From Agapetus fuscipes (taxonomy: Eukaryota; Arthropoda; Insecta; Trichoptera; Glossosomatidae): a stretch of DNA of 64,000 bases. Location: contig OX637361.1 of assembly GCA_951799405.1 (NCBI GenBank), forward strand, positions 10,266,170 to 10,330,169. The letters run 5' to 3'. Shown here in pieces: positions 36,490-46,922 of the stretch. A program made the translations under genes and the position numbers. The notes below the pieces were generated by a model. It saw only the letters and a list, made by a program, of their open reading frames with translations, had not been told where the DNA came from and made no database searches. Within the stretch, counting starts at the first letter, position 1; each line of letters opens with the position of its first letter.

Positions 36490-36830
36490 TGCGAATAGGA
36501 GACATCCATGAGCCGCTTCACAACCTTGAAGTATGAAGTTCTTGGGCGACCTCTTGTTCGTCTTCTCAAGATTTCGCCTTCGAAGATGCTCTTCAAAGAA
36601 AGGTGCTATGTCTAATCGAGTGCCCTATTAGCTTGGCTTTCCTCTTTAAAATGTGACTTATAAGCTCTCTTCTCTCTTCTATGTCCCGCAACATCTCTCC
36701 ATTGGACTTCTTTTCGACCCATGATGTCTTGGACATTTTTCTCCAAATCCACATCTCGAATGCCTCCAGGCAGTCTATTCCATATTTCTGGATGGTCCAG
36801 CCAACCAGAAATCCAATAATTTGTAATGTG
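36490..36830 (-). pseudogene. LINE reverse transcriptase C-terminal fragment
   Basis: The minus strand reads CLEAFEMWIWRKMSKTSWVE, KKSNGEMLRDI and LISHILKRKAKLIGHSIRH. After frame changes a GRPRTSYF-like end follows. The order (FEMWxWRxM, W, KKxN, then GH..R and a GRPR stretch) is that of LINE polyprotein C-termini. It is broken by stops and frameshifts. Confidence 0.6.
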
Positions 36831-37141
36831 TAATCTTTAAATTTCCTTCATATTTTCTGTCCTTATTAAATTTTATGACAACCAGGCTTTTAGTTCGGCT
36901 GGTCTATCCTGCTGGAGTAGTCTGCCTCTGGGGTTAAGAACAGACACACATGTTTGCAGTTTCAGGAGAATGCTTTTAAGATACATTCATTTATTATTTT
37001 TTTAGAAGCTTTTTAACACATGAAAGCACCATTGAGGTAGCTAGTGCCACTAAATGGCGCAGTATAAAATTGCCCTATTATCATTTATTAAATTTTCATA
37101 TAGCTTTGACTTTCAATTTATGATCTATACGTTGTCAGTAT

Positions 37142-37415
37142 TGTTATGAGTTTAGTTGGGTTCTTTTAACTAAACTGCAATTTTATTTTTCAAGATTTAT
37201 TTTACGGATTTCTAGCTCTTGGTGTATCGACTTCACGGCTCAGTGTTTCAATCGACACTCGTCTCTCACACAATTGCGGTCCAAATATATAGCGTCTAAA
37301 CGGACGCCTCTCGCATATTCCGAACTCTTATGTAGTGAACCACAAACTTCTGTATTGTTCCATATTATTCTAGTTACCAACAACTACGTGCCTAGGCACA
37401 TGCATACCTACATTC
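37142..37415 (-). mobile_element. Possible solo LTR, copy 1
   Basis: It starts TGTTATGAGTTTAGTTGGGT and shares ordered blocks with 54479-54740: ACTAAACTGCAA, GATTTATTTTAC, ATTGCGGTCC, TATATA and GCATATTCC. On the minus strand the TATATA lies where an LTR promoter would be. No internal retrovirus-like coding region adjoins it. Confidence 0.4.
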
Positions 37416-37779
37416 AAACTCACAGTAGACTATACTAGAGGCGGACACATGCACATAAGCAAGCCACGCAATCAGGCCCATTACTTTGTAATAGTTTGCT
37501 CTATCTTCTTTCTCTGGATGTCATGTTTTCGCGTATAGTCCATGTGCCAGTGCTTGTGCTCTAATTTTGGTCGAGGTCGTTGCAATGTATGAATCAGCCG
37601 TGTTGCTAAAACAGTGGTCGGGTTCGGATCCCACCTCACATTATATTGTGACATTTGTAGGTAAATTAAATTGTTTTATTGGCCATTTTTCAAATTTACA
37701 CCTGTGAGTTGATTTCAATTTTAGATTTTTTTTTTATATTAGCCCATCATTTCAGCTTTCGTCCCCTTGTAGCATATTG

Positions 37780-38175
37780 ATGATAACTTTGACCCTGGTT
37801 CAACAGATGTCATTGTGTAATTTTTAATTCATTAAAAACAAAATTGAATTAATTATTGATTCTTATTTAATCTAAGTGGCAAAGATATGTACCATTGGGG
37901 ATTCACATTGTATGCATTCTCACAAGCAGACACCTGCAAGTTCACGCTGCACATGCTGCATGTGAACCTACAACATAAAAACCCAAATCTCAAATGGGCA
38001 AACACCCTGCTCCTGCCGTCCTTCCCTGAAGCAGGGGTGACAATGGCAAAGTGAACCAAGTTCAGACGCATACCAACCTAAAAGTCAAGGAACTGATTGA
38101 TTGATGATGTAAATACTTGTTATGGCCAGGCAAAATAGATTGGTGAATTGCATTCCTCGTCACGACTTTGTTTGA
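37780..38175 (+). mobile_element. SINE-D copy split by family B
   Basis: ATAACTTTGACCCTGGTTCA at 37783 and the tail TTATGGCCAGGCAAAATAGA at about 38119 belong to one SINE-D copy. A family B copy (37866-38095) separates them. The tRNA-like head is missing. Confidence 0.6.
37866..38095 (-). mobile_element. Family B copy inside SINE-D
   Basis: In reverse it runs from ATTTAATCTAAGTGGCAAAG to CATACCAACCTAAAAGTCAA. Here family B is the younger element, in contrast with 2608-3175. Confidence 0.75.
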
Positions 38176-38216
38176 AAAAAAAACTAGGATTTTTTGTAAA
38201 AAAAACGCAACGCAAA

Positions 38217-38533
38217 ACGCAACTAAGCTACACATATAGTGTAACTTCTTGCCGCGTAACTTCTTGCCCCGAAGGGGTCGCATGTGGCAAGTTGAACCTA
38301 TTTATTTTTACAGATAAGGGGGCCGGCCTTACGCTAACCACTTCAGTTGAAGTGGGGGTTTCCCAGCTCCCGAGAGAGCTGGTACTCATTTCTTGTGAAG
38401 GCTGAGTAAACCTTGCCGGTATTTTTATTTTGGGGTTTGAAATAAACACCGAAACGGGAAATCATTTCTGAAACCCTCGCGCTCGGTGGGATTCGAACCC
38501 GAGCTCACGGCATGGAATGCAAGCACTCTAAAA
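38217..38533 (-). mobile_element. SINE-C copy
   Basis: On the minus strand the head lies near 38530 (CTTGCATTCCATGCCGTGAG) with the B-box GGTTCGAATCCCACC. The end is AGCTACACATATAGTGTAAC read at 38226. A short duplication CCGCGTAACTTCTTGCC sits near 38252. Confidence 0.8.
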
Positions 38534-39312
38534 AGATGATGATGTAAAGATGTTCATTTATCTTTTTCGCGAAGTTTATTCCTTCCTATCCAAGGCAACC
38601 CTTTTTGAGCTCCTCGTGAGAGAAAAAGAATTACTGTGGTGATGAGACCAGCCCAGTACAAAAGTTAACTATGAACCAGATGTGTGTGAATCCTAAAATA
38701 AATTGTGTAAAATAAATTAATTTCAGTTTTGTTTAATTGAATCCAAGTAAATCCTAACAGCATGCAACAGACCTTTCGAGACATTAGTTCCTCTTGATCA
38801 GTATACATATTTCAGAATGTCAATCCCGTGTTTTAATTATTTAGTCATTAGTAATTTACTGATATCATGGCAATTATCTAGAAGCTGATTTTGTCAATGT
38901 TGTTGATAAGGGGACACGAATGCTTCCATATTTTTTATCACGACAGACTGAATGATAGTTGGGTATTTAAGAGCACAGCACTCACCTGGGCTAACCTATG
39001 CTGAAGTGTATATTTTTTAATATAAAATAGATGCCTCCACACGGACATGTAAGTTCGAGCTTAGGTACAAGGTACAAATGCTGAATGTAAAATCCAAACC
39101 TCACCAATGACAATAAACCCTGCAACTTTTGTACTCAAATGAACATATAATCCCTGCAACTCTTGAACTTACCTGTAACAGTGGTGACATTGGCAAAGTG
39201 AACCATTTTTTACAGTATTGGTGGTCAGTCTCATACCAACCTATAAGTCAAGGAAGTTAACGTTGAAAATACCGGGCCCAAGTTACACATATTTGCTACG
39301 CAAGCTAAACAT

Positions 39313-39637
39313 CGACCGGTCCGTAGCTCAGTGGTAACACTGCGGACTCTGAATGGGAAGGTTGTGGGCTCGAATCCCGGCGGAGCACAAAAAATATACC
39401 ATTTATATTTTCAAATTTGCTCTTCGCTGGGTTGAAAAATTCATAAAACCTTTACCAATGACCAGTCACCGAAGGTCCATCCAGCCTTACAGCAACTGGT
39501 TCTTGTTTGAGTATTGGCGCTTTGTAGCGACGACCAAGCTCGTACACCTCTGCGGCACTACAACAAGTGTCATAAACCCCTAGAGTCTCTAGAATCTAGG
39601 GAGTCTCCCGCACAGGATTTCTTTAAAAAAAAAACAT
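39313..39637 (+). mobile_element. SINE-A copy with the best-preserved tRNA-like head
   Basis: The head GACCGGTCCGTAGCTCAGTG carries a full A-box and TGGGCTCGAATCCCGGC a B-box. GACTCTGAA at the anticodon position resembles a tRNA-Gln(CTG) arm, which is only a suggestion. The copy ends with a poly-A run at 39624-39633. Confidence 0.8.
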
Positions 39638-39687
39638 ACTACTTATTATTACAAATACATAAGGCGGCTGGACTGCCATTTCACAAG

Positions 39688-39762
39688 TTTCATCATCATC
39701 GTCATCATCATCATCATCATTGTCATCATCATCATCATCGTCATCATCATCATCATCATGAT
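39688..39762 (+). repeat. CAT/CGT trinucleotide microsatellite
   Basis: A run of CATCATCATCGTCAT-type triplets, ending GATGCAGCAGCAG. It makes a His-rich open frame that I regard as accidental. Confidence 0.9.
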
Positions 39763-39954
39763 GCAGCAGCAGCTTATCAGGAAGTGATGTTATGGTGCAT
39801 CATGCAGCATTGCGTACAGAGTTATGGGCAGGCAGCGCGCGCCGGTCTGCACCGCAACTTTCTCCTCAGCGCGGATCCGAGGAATGCGGCTGACCACACT
39901 CGTACTTGCAGTCAAAGCATCATCCCTAGCACAATAGTACACAAGAACAATTTC

Positions 39955-40165
39955 AAGAAGATATTATGTAACATTGGAAATTCACATCATAGGCATTTTC
40001 ACAAGCAGACACGTATAAGTTCGCGCTTGGAACTACAATATAAAAACCCGAATCTCAAATGAACATACACCCTGCGACTCCTGCCGACCTTCCCTGAAAC
40101 AGGGGTGACATTGGCAAAGTGAACCATTTTCTACAGCATGGGTGGTCAGCCGCATACCAAGAGGC
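39955..40165 (-). mobile_element. Family B copy
   Basis: In reverse it runs from AGATATTATGTAACATTGG to GTCAGCCGCATACCAAG. It forms an inverted pair with the copy at 40203-40372. Confidence 0.75.
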
Positions 40166-40202
40166 ATACACAACAGATTGCATTTTTAAAATCATACATC
40201 AT

Positions 40203-40372
40203 TCCTTGACTTATAGTTTGGTATGCGGCTGATTACCCATGCTGTAAAAATGGTTCACTTTGCCAATGTCACCCCTATTGTGCAAGCGCGAACTCGTACG
40301 TGTCTGCTTGTGAAAATGCATGTAATGTGAATCTCCAATGTAACATATCTTTGCAACTTAGATTAGATTTAG
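40203..40372 (+). mobile_element. Family B copy, internally deleted
   Basis: It begins CCTTGACTTATAGTTTGGTA and ends TTGCAACTTAGATTAGATTT. The middle from CACCCCTATTG to TGCAAGCGCGAAC is deleted. Confidence 0.75.
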
Positions 40373-40444
40373 TAAGTAATTAGCTTAGATACGTATAACC
40401 TTTGTTTTTTCTTTGTATAACTATTCTTTTTTATACCGGGCCTT

Positions 40445-40530
40445 ATTTGCCGCAACACAACTAAGCCACACATGCAGTGTAACTTTCAGCCTGCGTTATC
40501 CCCGAAGGGTTCGCATGTGATATTGAGCTC
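40445..40530 (-). mobile_element. SINE-C fragment
   Basis: The 3' part only: AACTAAGCCACACATGCAGT, then TTATCCCCGAAGGGTTCGCA, in reverse orientation. Confidence 0.6.
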
Positions 40531-40815
40531 CGCGAGGTCTGACGTTTTCTGCATGTATAATTCATCGAATGGCATTGATCGGCAGTTACTTATGTACCGC
40601 GTCACATAATTATACCATTTATAAGATTTCCGACTTCCTATGTGCATGTCTAATACTCACATCTTTCCCGGTCATTGCGTCGGTGATTTTATCTGTCATG
40701 TCCTTCAAATTCAATGCCAATATCCCTCAAGCAAATTCTATTTTTGTAGGTTATCTGTCGATTGACCTATTGATTGCGCTTTTTCAAAACTGCAGCTAAA
40801 ACCCTCAGGAAGCAT

Positions 40816-41646
40816 TTAGTGTTTTTGTTTAACCATTGAAATCGAGTCTTGAGAGCCACGATATCTTTCGACGTGTTTCCACTTTTTTCTGTCCTTGCAT
40901 ACCTCTTTCATCTCTTCAAAATTCATCACTTTCTGCATACATACTCTTCTCTTATTCTCACTCTGCAGGTTCCATTCTTTCGCAATCTCACCTATTTGGT
41001 CTATCCATTCCTTCCTCGGTCTTCCCCTTCCACGCTTTCGTCTGGCAGTTCCTCTGTACACTTTCTTCGTTATTCGTTCATCATCCATTCTTTCAAGATG
41101 TCAGAACCATCTCATTGTGTTTTTTTGTGCTTTCGCTCTTAAATTCTCTTTTATACCACACTCGTTCATCACCCAATCATTGCGGACTCTATCATTCAGT
41201 GTCTTTCCAGTCATTGCTCTCAGGCAAGCCATTTCAACCGTACATACTTTACTCAGCTCGTATTCATTTACTGTCCACGCCTCACTTCCATACATCAATG
41301 TCGGAACCAATATGCCATTGTGGACCGCCAATCTCATTTTTTTCGTATGTTTCCTATTTCTTGCAATTCTTCCAATCGTTCCCATTACACTTCTTCCTCT
41401 ACTAGCGCGCTTTTCCAATTCTTTCGTCAATTTCCCATTGCACTCAAACTTGCTTCCCAGATAATCAAATTCTTTCACGACCTCCACTCTTGTTTCTCTC
41501 AGTCTTATCTCAATTTCCTCGCATTCCTCAGTCCTGTCAAACACTAATACTTTCGTCTTACTGGCATTCACTTTTAAACCGTTCTTACTAATAGCAACAT
41601 TCATTTTGATGAGTATCATCTGGAGCTCCTCCGCTGTATCAGCCAA
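40816..41646 (-). pseudogene. LINE (RTE-like) reverse transcriptase C-terminal half, one nonsense codon
   Basis: One minus-strand frame runs from 41646 to 40816 with a single in-frame TGA at 41101-41103 in RWF*HLERMDDERI. That places a stop where many relatives have Gly in WxGHxxRM. Recognisable parts are ADTAEELQ after the missing FADD core, GLKVNASKTKVLVF, FDYLGSKF, LMYGSEAWTVN and GRGRPRKEWIDQI. The 5' side ends abruptly at about 41650, where an unrelated LINE 3' end begins. With only one stop in about 275 codons it decayed rather recently. A shorter near-identical piece lies at 42474-42845. Confidence 0.8.
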
Positions 41647-41692
41647 CTCAAAAAACGGCGCTCTCTTATCATTTGTAATTTAAAACAAATAC
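41647..41692 (+). mobile_element. Short LINE 3'-end fragment
   Basis: AAAAAACGGCGCTCTCTTAT and the following TTTAAAACAAATACGC match the 3' end, in reverse, of the LINE remnant at 53533-53950. Confidence 0.5.
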
Positions 41693-42060
41693 GCAATCGA
41701 AATACACAGAGATGATAGCTACAAACTTTCCAGTATATGGAGGCCAGTACTAACTTCAATGATCCACCCTTTCATTAATCGGACGATTTCACAAGAAGAC
41801 ATAATATCGTCCTGTACAACTGGAGCTATAGCGACATCTATGGATGTATCTCCGAAGGTTACTAAAAATAACTACAACCTTCGGCCTCGATCTAACAACA
41901 ATAATTCAACAGTTCGTGGTTCCTCCTTATAGAGGACACACGTCTCCTGAGGACGTCGGATATGAGTCCGACGAAACGTAGAGAAAATCGTTCTTCTCTT
42001 TTGCACGGTCAGTAAAATTCGTTTTTTTCATTCTTTAAAATGTCTAACGACCGTAATCAG
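41693..42060 (+). other. Possible Penelope-like element remnant
   Basis: No coding frame is recognisable. The segment ends with a hammerhead-like motif (41943-41984) followed by TCTTCTCTTTTGCACGG. Such motifs are known from Penelope-like elements, so this may be the end of one. Confidence 0.35.
41943..41984 (+). ncRNA. Hammerhead ribozyme-like motif
   Basis: TCTC is followed by the core CTGAGGA, one extra C, a 6-bp stem GTCGGA/TCCGAC with loop TATGAG, then GAA, a minimal stem III ACGT, A as the cleavage-position base, and GAGA to pair with TCTC. The core agrees with CUGANGA...GAA. Stem III is only two pairs without a loop, and stem I only four. That is weak on its own but resembles the minimal hammerheads described in Penelope-like elements. 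The extra C at 41954 is a departure. Confidence 0.45.
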
Positions 42061-42112
42061 AATTCAAAATATTTAAAACAAATACGCCTGATATACCTGA
42101 TAATAATAGTGA

Positions 42113-42476
42113 TGATGTTTGCTACATTTTTTGCATAAGAAATTTTTGACTTTTTTTGTATAGATTTATTTTTAAGGTTTTGTTGTTTTTTTTGTAAACT
42201 TAAATGTCATTTATTACTCGTATTCCTTGACTTATAGGTTGGTATGAGGCTGACCACCCATACTGTAAAAAATGGTTCACTTTGCCGATGTCACCCCTGT
42301 TTCAGGGAATGTCGGCAGGAGTTGCAGGGCTTATGTTCATTTGAGTTTGGATTTTATTTGTAAGTACACAATCATCATTTGTAAGCGCGAACTACACGTG
42401 TTTGTTTGTGGGCATACATCTGAGAGCTTTAAATGAATATATCCTTGCAACTTAGATTATAGATTATAGATATAGC
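42113..42476 (+). mobile_element. Family B copy with extended 5' part
   Basis: It is the inverted counterpart of 34175-34530, including the extension (GCATAAGAAATTTTTGACTT). It ends CTTAGATTATAGATTATAGA. Confidence 0.8.
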
Positions 42477-42845
42477 ATACCTCTTTCATCTCTTCAAAAT
42501 TCATCACTTTCTGCATACATACTCTTCTCTTATTCTCACTCTGCAGGTTCCATTCTTTGGCAATCTAACCTATTTGGTCTATCCATTCCTTCCTCGGTCT
42601 TCCCCTTCCACGCTTTCCTCTGGCAGTTCCTCTGTACACTTTCTTCGTTATTCGTTCATCATCCATTCTTTCAAGATGTCAGAACCATCTCATTGTGTTA
42701 TTTTTTGCTTTCGCTCTTAAATTCTCTTTTATACCACACTCGTTCATCACCCAATCATTGCGGACTCTATCATTCAGTGTCTTTCCAGTCATTGCTCTCA
42801 GGTAAGCCATTTCAACTCACTTCCATACATCAATGTCGGTACCAA
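42474..42845 (-). pseudogene. RTE-like LINE fragment, second copy
   Basis: It is close to 40893-41290 but has internal deletions (for example after GCCATTTCAACTCACTTCC) and base changes. It is too short to encode a domain. A LINE 3' end (AAAGTCTTATCCGTAAGG, CAAAAACGGCGCTCTC) follows at about 42868-42955. Confidence 0.75.
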
Positions 42846-43318
42846 TATGCCATTGTGTACCGCCAAAAAGTCTTATCCGTAAGGTGTTACACACACAAAA
42901 ACGGCGCTCTCTTATCGTATGTGATTTAAAATAAATACGCCTGATATAATCATAATACTCGTAATGATGATGTGACAGTTGTTCGATAGAGTGACTGCAC
43001 CAGTACAGGTATGGGCTCGCATCGAACATGTGGATTCCTATGGAACCCGTTGTCTTGCTCGTGTGCGAGGAAATGAAAGTGGAAACTGCGGAAATGAATA
43101 TGCATGCTCAAGTGTTCACATCACTCGGCTAGAAAATATTATGTAGATTGTGTGCGCAGACGCGGGTATGCAAATCGCGATATCAGCAGACTGGATCTGG
43201 CAAAATAAATATCTAATTTCTTATCAATTCGCGTGTCGCTGAATGTTTTCGTGCTGAGGCTGTCCAATATCTCTTGAGCACTGGGTAAAGCTTAATTTTC
43301 ATAATGAAAAAAGGAGAG

Positions 43319-43395
43319 AGTGCATGAAAAAGATTATGACTCTGAATGAAATGAAAGAAGTATGTAAGGACCGAAAGAAATGGCGGTTGATTTGC
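43319..43395 (+). pseudogene. Tiny RTE-like LINE fragment
   Basis: The plus strand reads CMKKIMTLNEMKEVCKDRKK, matching the last residues (MNFEEMKEVCKDRKKW) of the pseudogene at 40816-41646. Confidence 0.55.
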
Positions 43396-43494
43396 AACGT
43401 TGGTGGCTAGGGCATTAATTATTCTAAGTTTAATTTTACTTTTTATTTAAAATTGGATTTCTATCGTAAATCATTTATAATTTTTTGTGCCCCT

Positions 43495-43735
43495 TAACTG
43501 ATAGGTTGATATGAGGCTGATCCCACGTGCTATAAAAATTGGTTCATTTTTGCCAATGCCACAACGGTTTCAGGGAAAGGCGGCAGGAGTTGCAAGGTTC
43601 ATGTGAGGTTTTGTTTATTTGTATGCAAACATGCAGAATGTGTAGGCGCGAACCTACATGTGCCTGTCTGGGGGAATGCATTTAATATGAGCCTTAAATG
43701 TTAACATATCTTTGCAGCTTAGATTATAGATTATA
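43495..43735 (+). mobile_element. Family B copy
   Basis: It begins TGATAGGTTGATATGAGGCT and ends TTTGCAGCTTAGATTATAGA. It belongs to a more diverged subgroup (CCACAACGGTTTCAGGG, AAGGCGGCAGGAG). Confidence 0.75.
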
Positions 43736-43821
43736 GACGAACTGTAAATCCTCTCTTCCGAAGCGGAAATTGCAGACGCTATTCGTCCCTATTATTGATC
43801 ATGATTATTTATTTATTATTC

Positions 43822-44080
43822 CTTGACTGATAGGTTGGTATGCGGCTGACCACCCATACTGTAAAAAAATAGTTCACTTTGCCAATGTCACCCCTGCTTC
43901 AGGGAAGGTCGGCAAGAGTTGCTTATGTTCATTGAGATTGGGTTTTTTATATTGTAGGTCCACATGTGGCATGTGTAAGCGCGAAATTATATATGTCTGC
44001 TTGTGGGAATGCATTTAATTTAATATGAATCTCAAATGATACGTATCTTTGCAGCTTAGATTTAGATTTAGATTTAGTTA
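43822..44080 (+). mobile_element. Family B copy
   Basis: It begins CCTTGACTGATAGGTTGGTA and ends GCAGCTTAGATTTAGATTTA, so its tail unit is ATTTAG rather than ATTATAG. Confidence 0.85.
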
Positions 44081-44341
44081 CTCCAAGGGCGATCATTCAA
44101 CTGATACCAGACGTTTGCTTGTCTTCAGTGCATTTCGGAATTCCCATGGTGCTCTACCTCTATCATATGATGAGGCAGGTTGTGCCAAACCAGAGGTCCA
44201 GCAACTTTAAACGCACGCTCTCCAAACACAGTTTTCGCCCTTCCTTATTGGCTCTTCAATCCGTGTTTTGGTCTCAGTTTCTGCCGAACGCAGAGTTTGC
44301 CTTTTTTACCAAAGACGACGGTCTTGATTAGATCAGCGAAG

Positions 44342-44585
44342 TATCTAATCTAATCAAATCTAAGTTGCAAAGATATTTAACATTGGGGATTCACATTACA
44401 TGCGTTCTCACAAGCAGACACGTAGAAGTTCGCGCTTGCACATGCCGCATGTGAACCTACAACATTATATCTCAAATGGACATACACCCTTAACTCTTAC
44501 CGTCATTTTCTGAAATTGGCAAAACGAAACATTTTTTACAGCATGGGTGGTTAGCAGCATACCAACGTACCTATTAGTCAAGGAA
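44342..44585 (-). mobile_element. Family B copy
   Basis: In reverse it runs from CTAATCTAATCAAATCTAAG to CATACCAACGTACCTATTAG. A short deletion follows TCATTTTCTGAA. Confidence 0.75.
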
Positions 44586-44961
44586 CTATTAGGAAAGTAT
44601 TCCGGTGTTATTTTTTCAAATGAACCTGTGGACTTTCCAGAATTTTCCTTAAATTCGATCCGCTCTGGGACGCGGAGCCAGTGAAGTTTTTGTAGCGGAT
44701 TATTACAATCTTTGACACTGGTATCAAGCATTGCGTAAACTCACATCGTTTGCGTAAACCGTGAAAATGAATGAAAACTAAATCACTCTCTAGGAGTGCC
44801 GTTGTATATTCTATACACCTTTTGATTTACGCTATCGAGGTGAGATTAATGAAATAGTACTGCTATCCTTGCATATATCTTTTAATTAATTCGTACCCAT
44901 CACATTCTTCACACGTTTTATTCTTTTAAAATTTGATCAAGCCACACGTTTCTCGGTCTTC

Positions 44962-45127
44962 CAGGGCTGAAAGTCTCATCACCTCGGTAATTCTTACCTA
45001 CCGAATATCGGTAACATTTGCATGAAGGCTAACCAGCTGTTCACTTGCGGCCATCTTGGATTGACAGGTCTTCATACAAATATTACCGATATTCTGTAGG
45101 TAAGAATCACCGTGGGGATGAGACTTT
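44962..45127. mobile_element. MITE-G with long inverted termini
   Basis: The arms 44970-45014 and 45083-45127 are about 90% inverted matches (AAAGTCTCATCACCTCGG against its complement, ACCGAATATCGGTAA against TTACCGATATTCTGT). The interior carries CAGCTGTTCACTTGCGGCCA. Half copies lie at 30343, 46163 and 62490. Confidence 0.75.
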
Positions 45128-45371
45128 AGGTTCGTTGCACATTTGCAACTAAGATTGTTTAATGTAAATAAACACGTACATCTCTCCTCGCGCCACACAC
45201 ATGTTAGTACGTACGTTTGCGTGATTTGCACTTTTTCTCGCTCTGATTCTATTATGTTTTCCAATTATCCATCTCATCTCACTTTCTCCCGTGCAGCGCT
45301 CCGCCATGCATATCTGCTCTGCATATCTCTGCGATTCACATTTCATGAGCGCCTCATCCGCGAGGGTTCCA

Positions 45372-45732
45372 CTCATCTAATCTAATCTTAAGTTGCAAAG
45401 ATATGTAACATTAGGGACTCAATGCATTCTCACAAGCAGACACGTATAACACATGCCGCATGTGAAACTACAACATCTAAATCTAAATCTAAGCTGCAAA
45501 GATATGTATCATTTGAGATTCATATTAAATGCATTCCCACAAGCAGACATGCATAATTTCGCGCTTACACATGCTGCATGTGGACCTACAATATAAAAAC
45601 CCCAATCTCAAATGAACATAAGCCCTGCAACTCTTGCCGACCTTCCCTGAAGCAGGGGTGACATTGGCAAAGTGAACCATTTTTTACAGTATGGGTGGTC
45701 AGCCGCATACCAACCTATCAGTCAAGGAATAT
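45372..45732 (-). mobile_element. Two family B copies in tandem, first truncated
   Basis: A truncated copy (45372-45475, ACTCATCTAATCTAATCTTAA onward) is followed directly by a full one (45475-45732, ATCTAAATCTAAATCTAAGC to CAACCTATCAGTCAAGGAAT). The join lies in the microsatellite tail of the second copy. Confidence 0.75.
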
Positions 45733-46162
45733 ATACACAGCAAATAACATTTTAGACATAAAAAATGGATAAACATTAAAATCAAATACAAAATACAAAT
45801 TTCTTATTTAGTTAACATTCATCATTAGATTAGATTAGATTAGATCAGGAAAACTATTGAAACTAAATAGTTCCTTAGGTCATTAAGAAATATCTTTATA
45901 AAATTGCCTTGAATGTGTTTCTGTTTTCCTATGCTGTAAAAATGAAATCTTGAATTTATAATTCGCATGCTATAGTTTTTTTCTTTCAAACAAAGAAGTC
46001 GATTGGTTTTGCAATCGTATGGGAAACATACTGCAAAGACAATCTTGAATTTTCCTTGAAAATGAGGTATGTATGGAAGTTCCGTAAATCTTGTCTAACG
46101 GTGCTATTCTTAGACATTTTAGTCGTCGGTTTAGCTCACGCTTTGGCAAACTAATAGTGCCT

Positions 46163-46262
46163 GGGCTGGAAGTTTCCTACCGAATTTTGTAATATTTGTA
46201 CGAAGACAAATCAGCTGTTCACTTGCGGCCATCTTGGATTGACAGGTCTTCATACAAATGCA
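46163..46262. mobile_element. MITE-G fragment
   Basis: GGGCTGGAAGTTTCCTACCG, then CAGCTGTTCACTTGCGGCCA. The copy has lost the AGTCTCATCACC part. Confidence 0.6.
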
Positions 46263-46539
46263 TCATTAGTTTGTCAAAGCGTGGGCTAGACCGACTAAGA
46301 ATAGCCCCCCGTATGTGTTTAACTTATTTTCGTACCTACAAAAGCAGCCTTTGGTTTTATGCCAGATTGCAGACTTTGGTTTGATGTGGATAGTATTTAG
46401 CTTGGCTCTTTGACGGCCCAATGTGTAAAAAGTAACAAAGTAAAAGATAACAATCATATAGAACCATAGGCGGCAAGCTAAGGGTTTCTTTGAAAATGTG
46501 TTAAAAATATGGAAACTCAGTAAATCATTTTCTTGCCTA

Positions 46540-46922
46540 TTATCTAAGTTGCAAAGATATATTATATTTAAGATTCATATTAATAATAATAAACATTTGT
46601 ATAGCGCCTTTTCGTGGCTGAGTCACTGCATAGGCGCTTTGTAGGAGTCTTTGAAAAAGTATGTTTTGAGCCCTTTGCGAAAAGGTGCCTCAGTCTTCAG
46701 CTCCCTGAGGGTCGCAGGAAGAGAATTCCTGGCCGTCCCATAAGCAGACACCTAGAGGTTCGCATTTACAAATGCCTACAATACAAAAACCCAAATCTCA
46801 AATGAACGTAAGCACTGCAACTCTTGCCGACCTTCCCTGAATTAAGGGTGACATTTGCGAAGTGATTTTTTTTTTACAGTGTGAGTGGTCAGCCTCATAC
46901 CAGCCTATAAATCAAGTAATAC
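46540..46922 (-). mobile_element. Family B copy split by a LINE 3'-end fragment
   Basis: The tail side (46540-46575) and the head side (46742-46922, CATAAGCAGACACCTAGAGG to CATACCAGCCTATAAATCAA) are separated by about 165 bp containing TTTGTATAGCGCCTTTTCGT. That text is a common LINE 3'-end type, with echoes at 56965 and 55510. Confidence 0.65.

Noticed and set aside
39313..39385. Possible true tRNA-Gln gene
   Set aside because: The A- and B-boxes are good, but the acceptor and T arms do not close properly and the text continues into a dispersed SINE body found many times.
39514..40062. 182-codon frame with a His-rich run
   Set aside because: It is made of a SINE-A tail, the CAT microsatellite and part of a reversed family B copy. 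No conserved domain spans it.
40836..41464. Two 189-codon plus-strand frames (40836-41405 and 40895-41464)
   Set aside because: They are the antisense shadow of the minus-strand LINE reverse transcriptase pseudogene.
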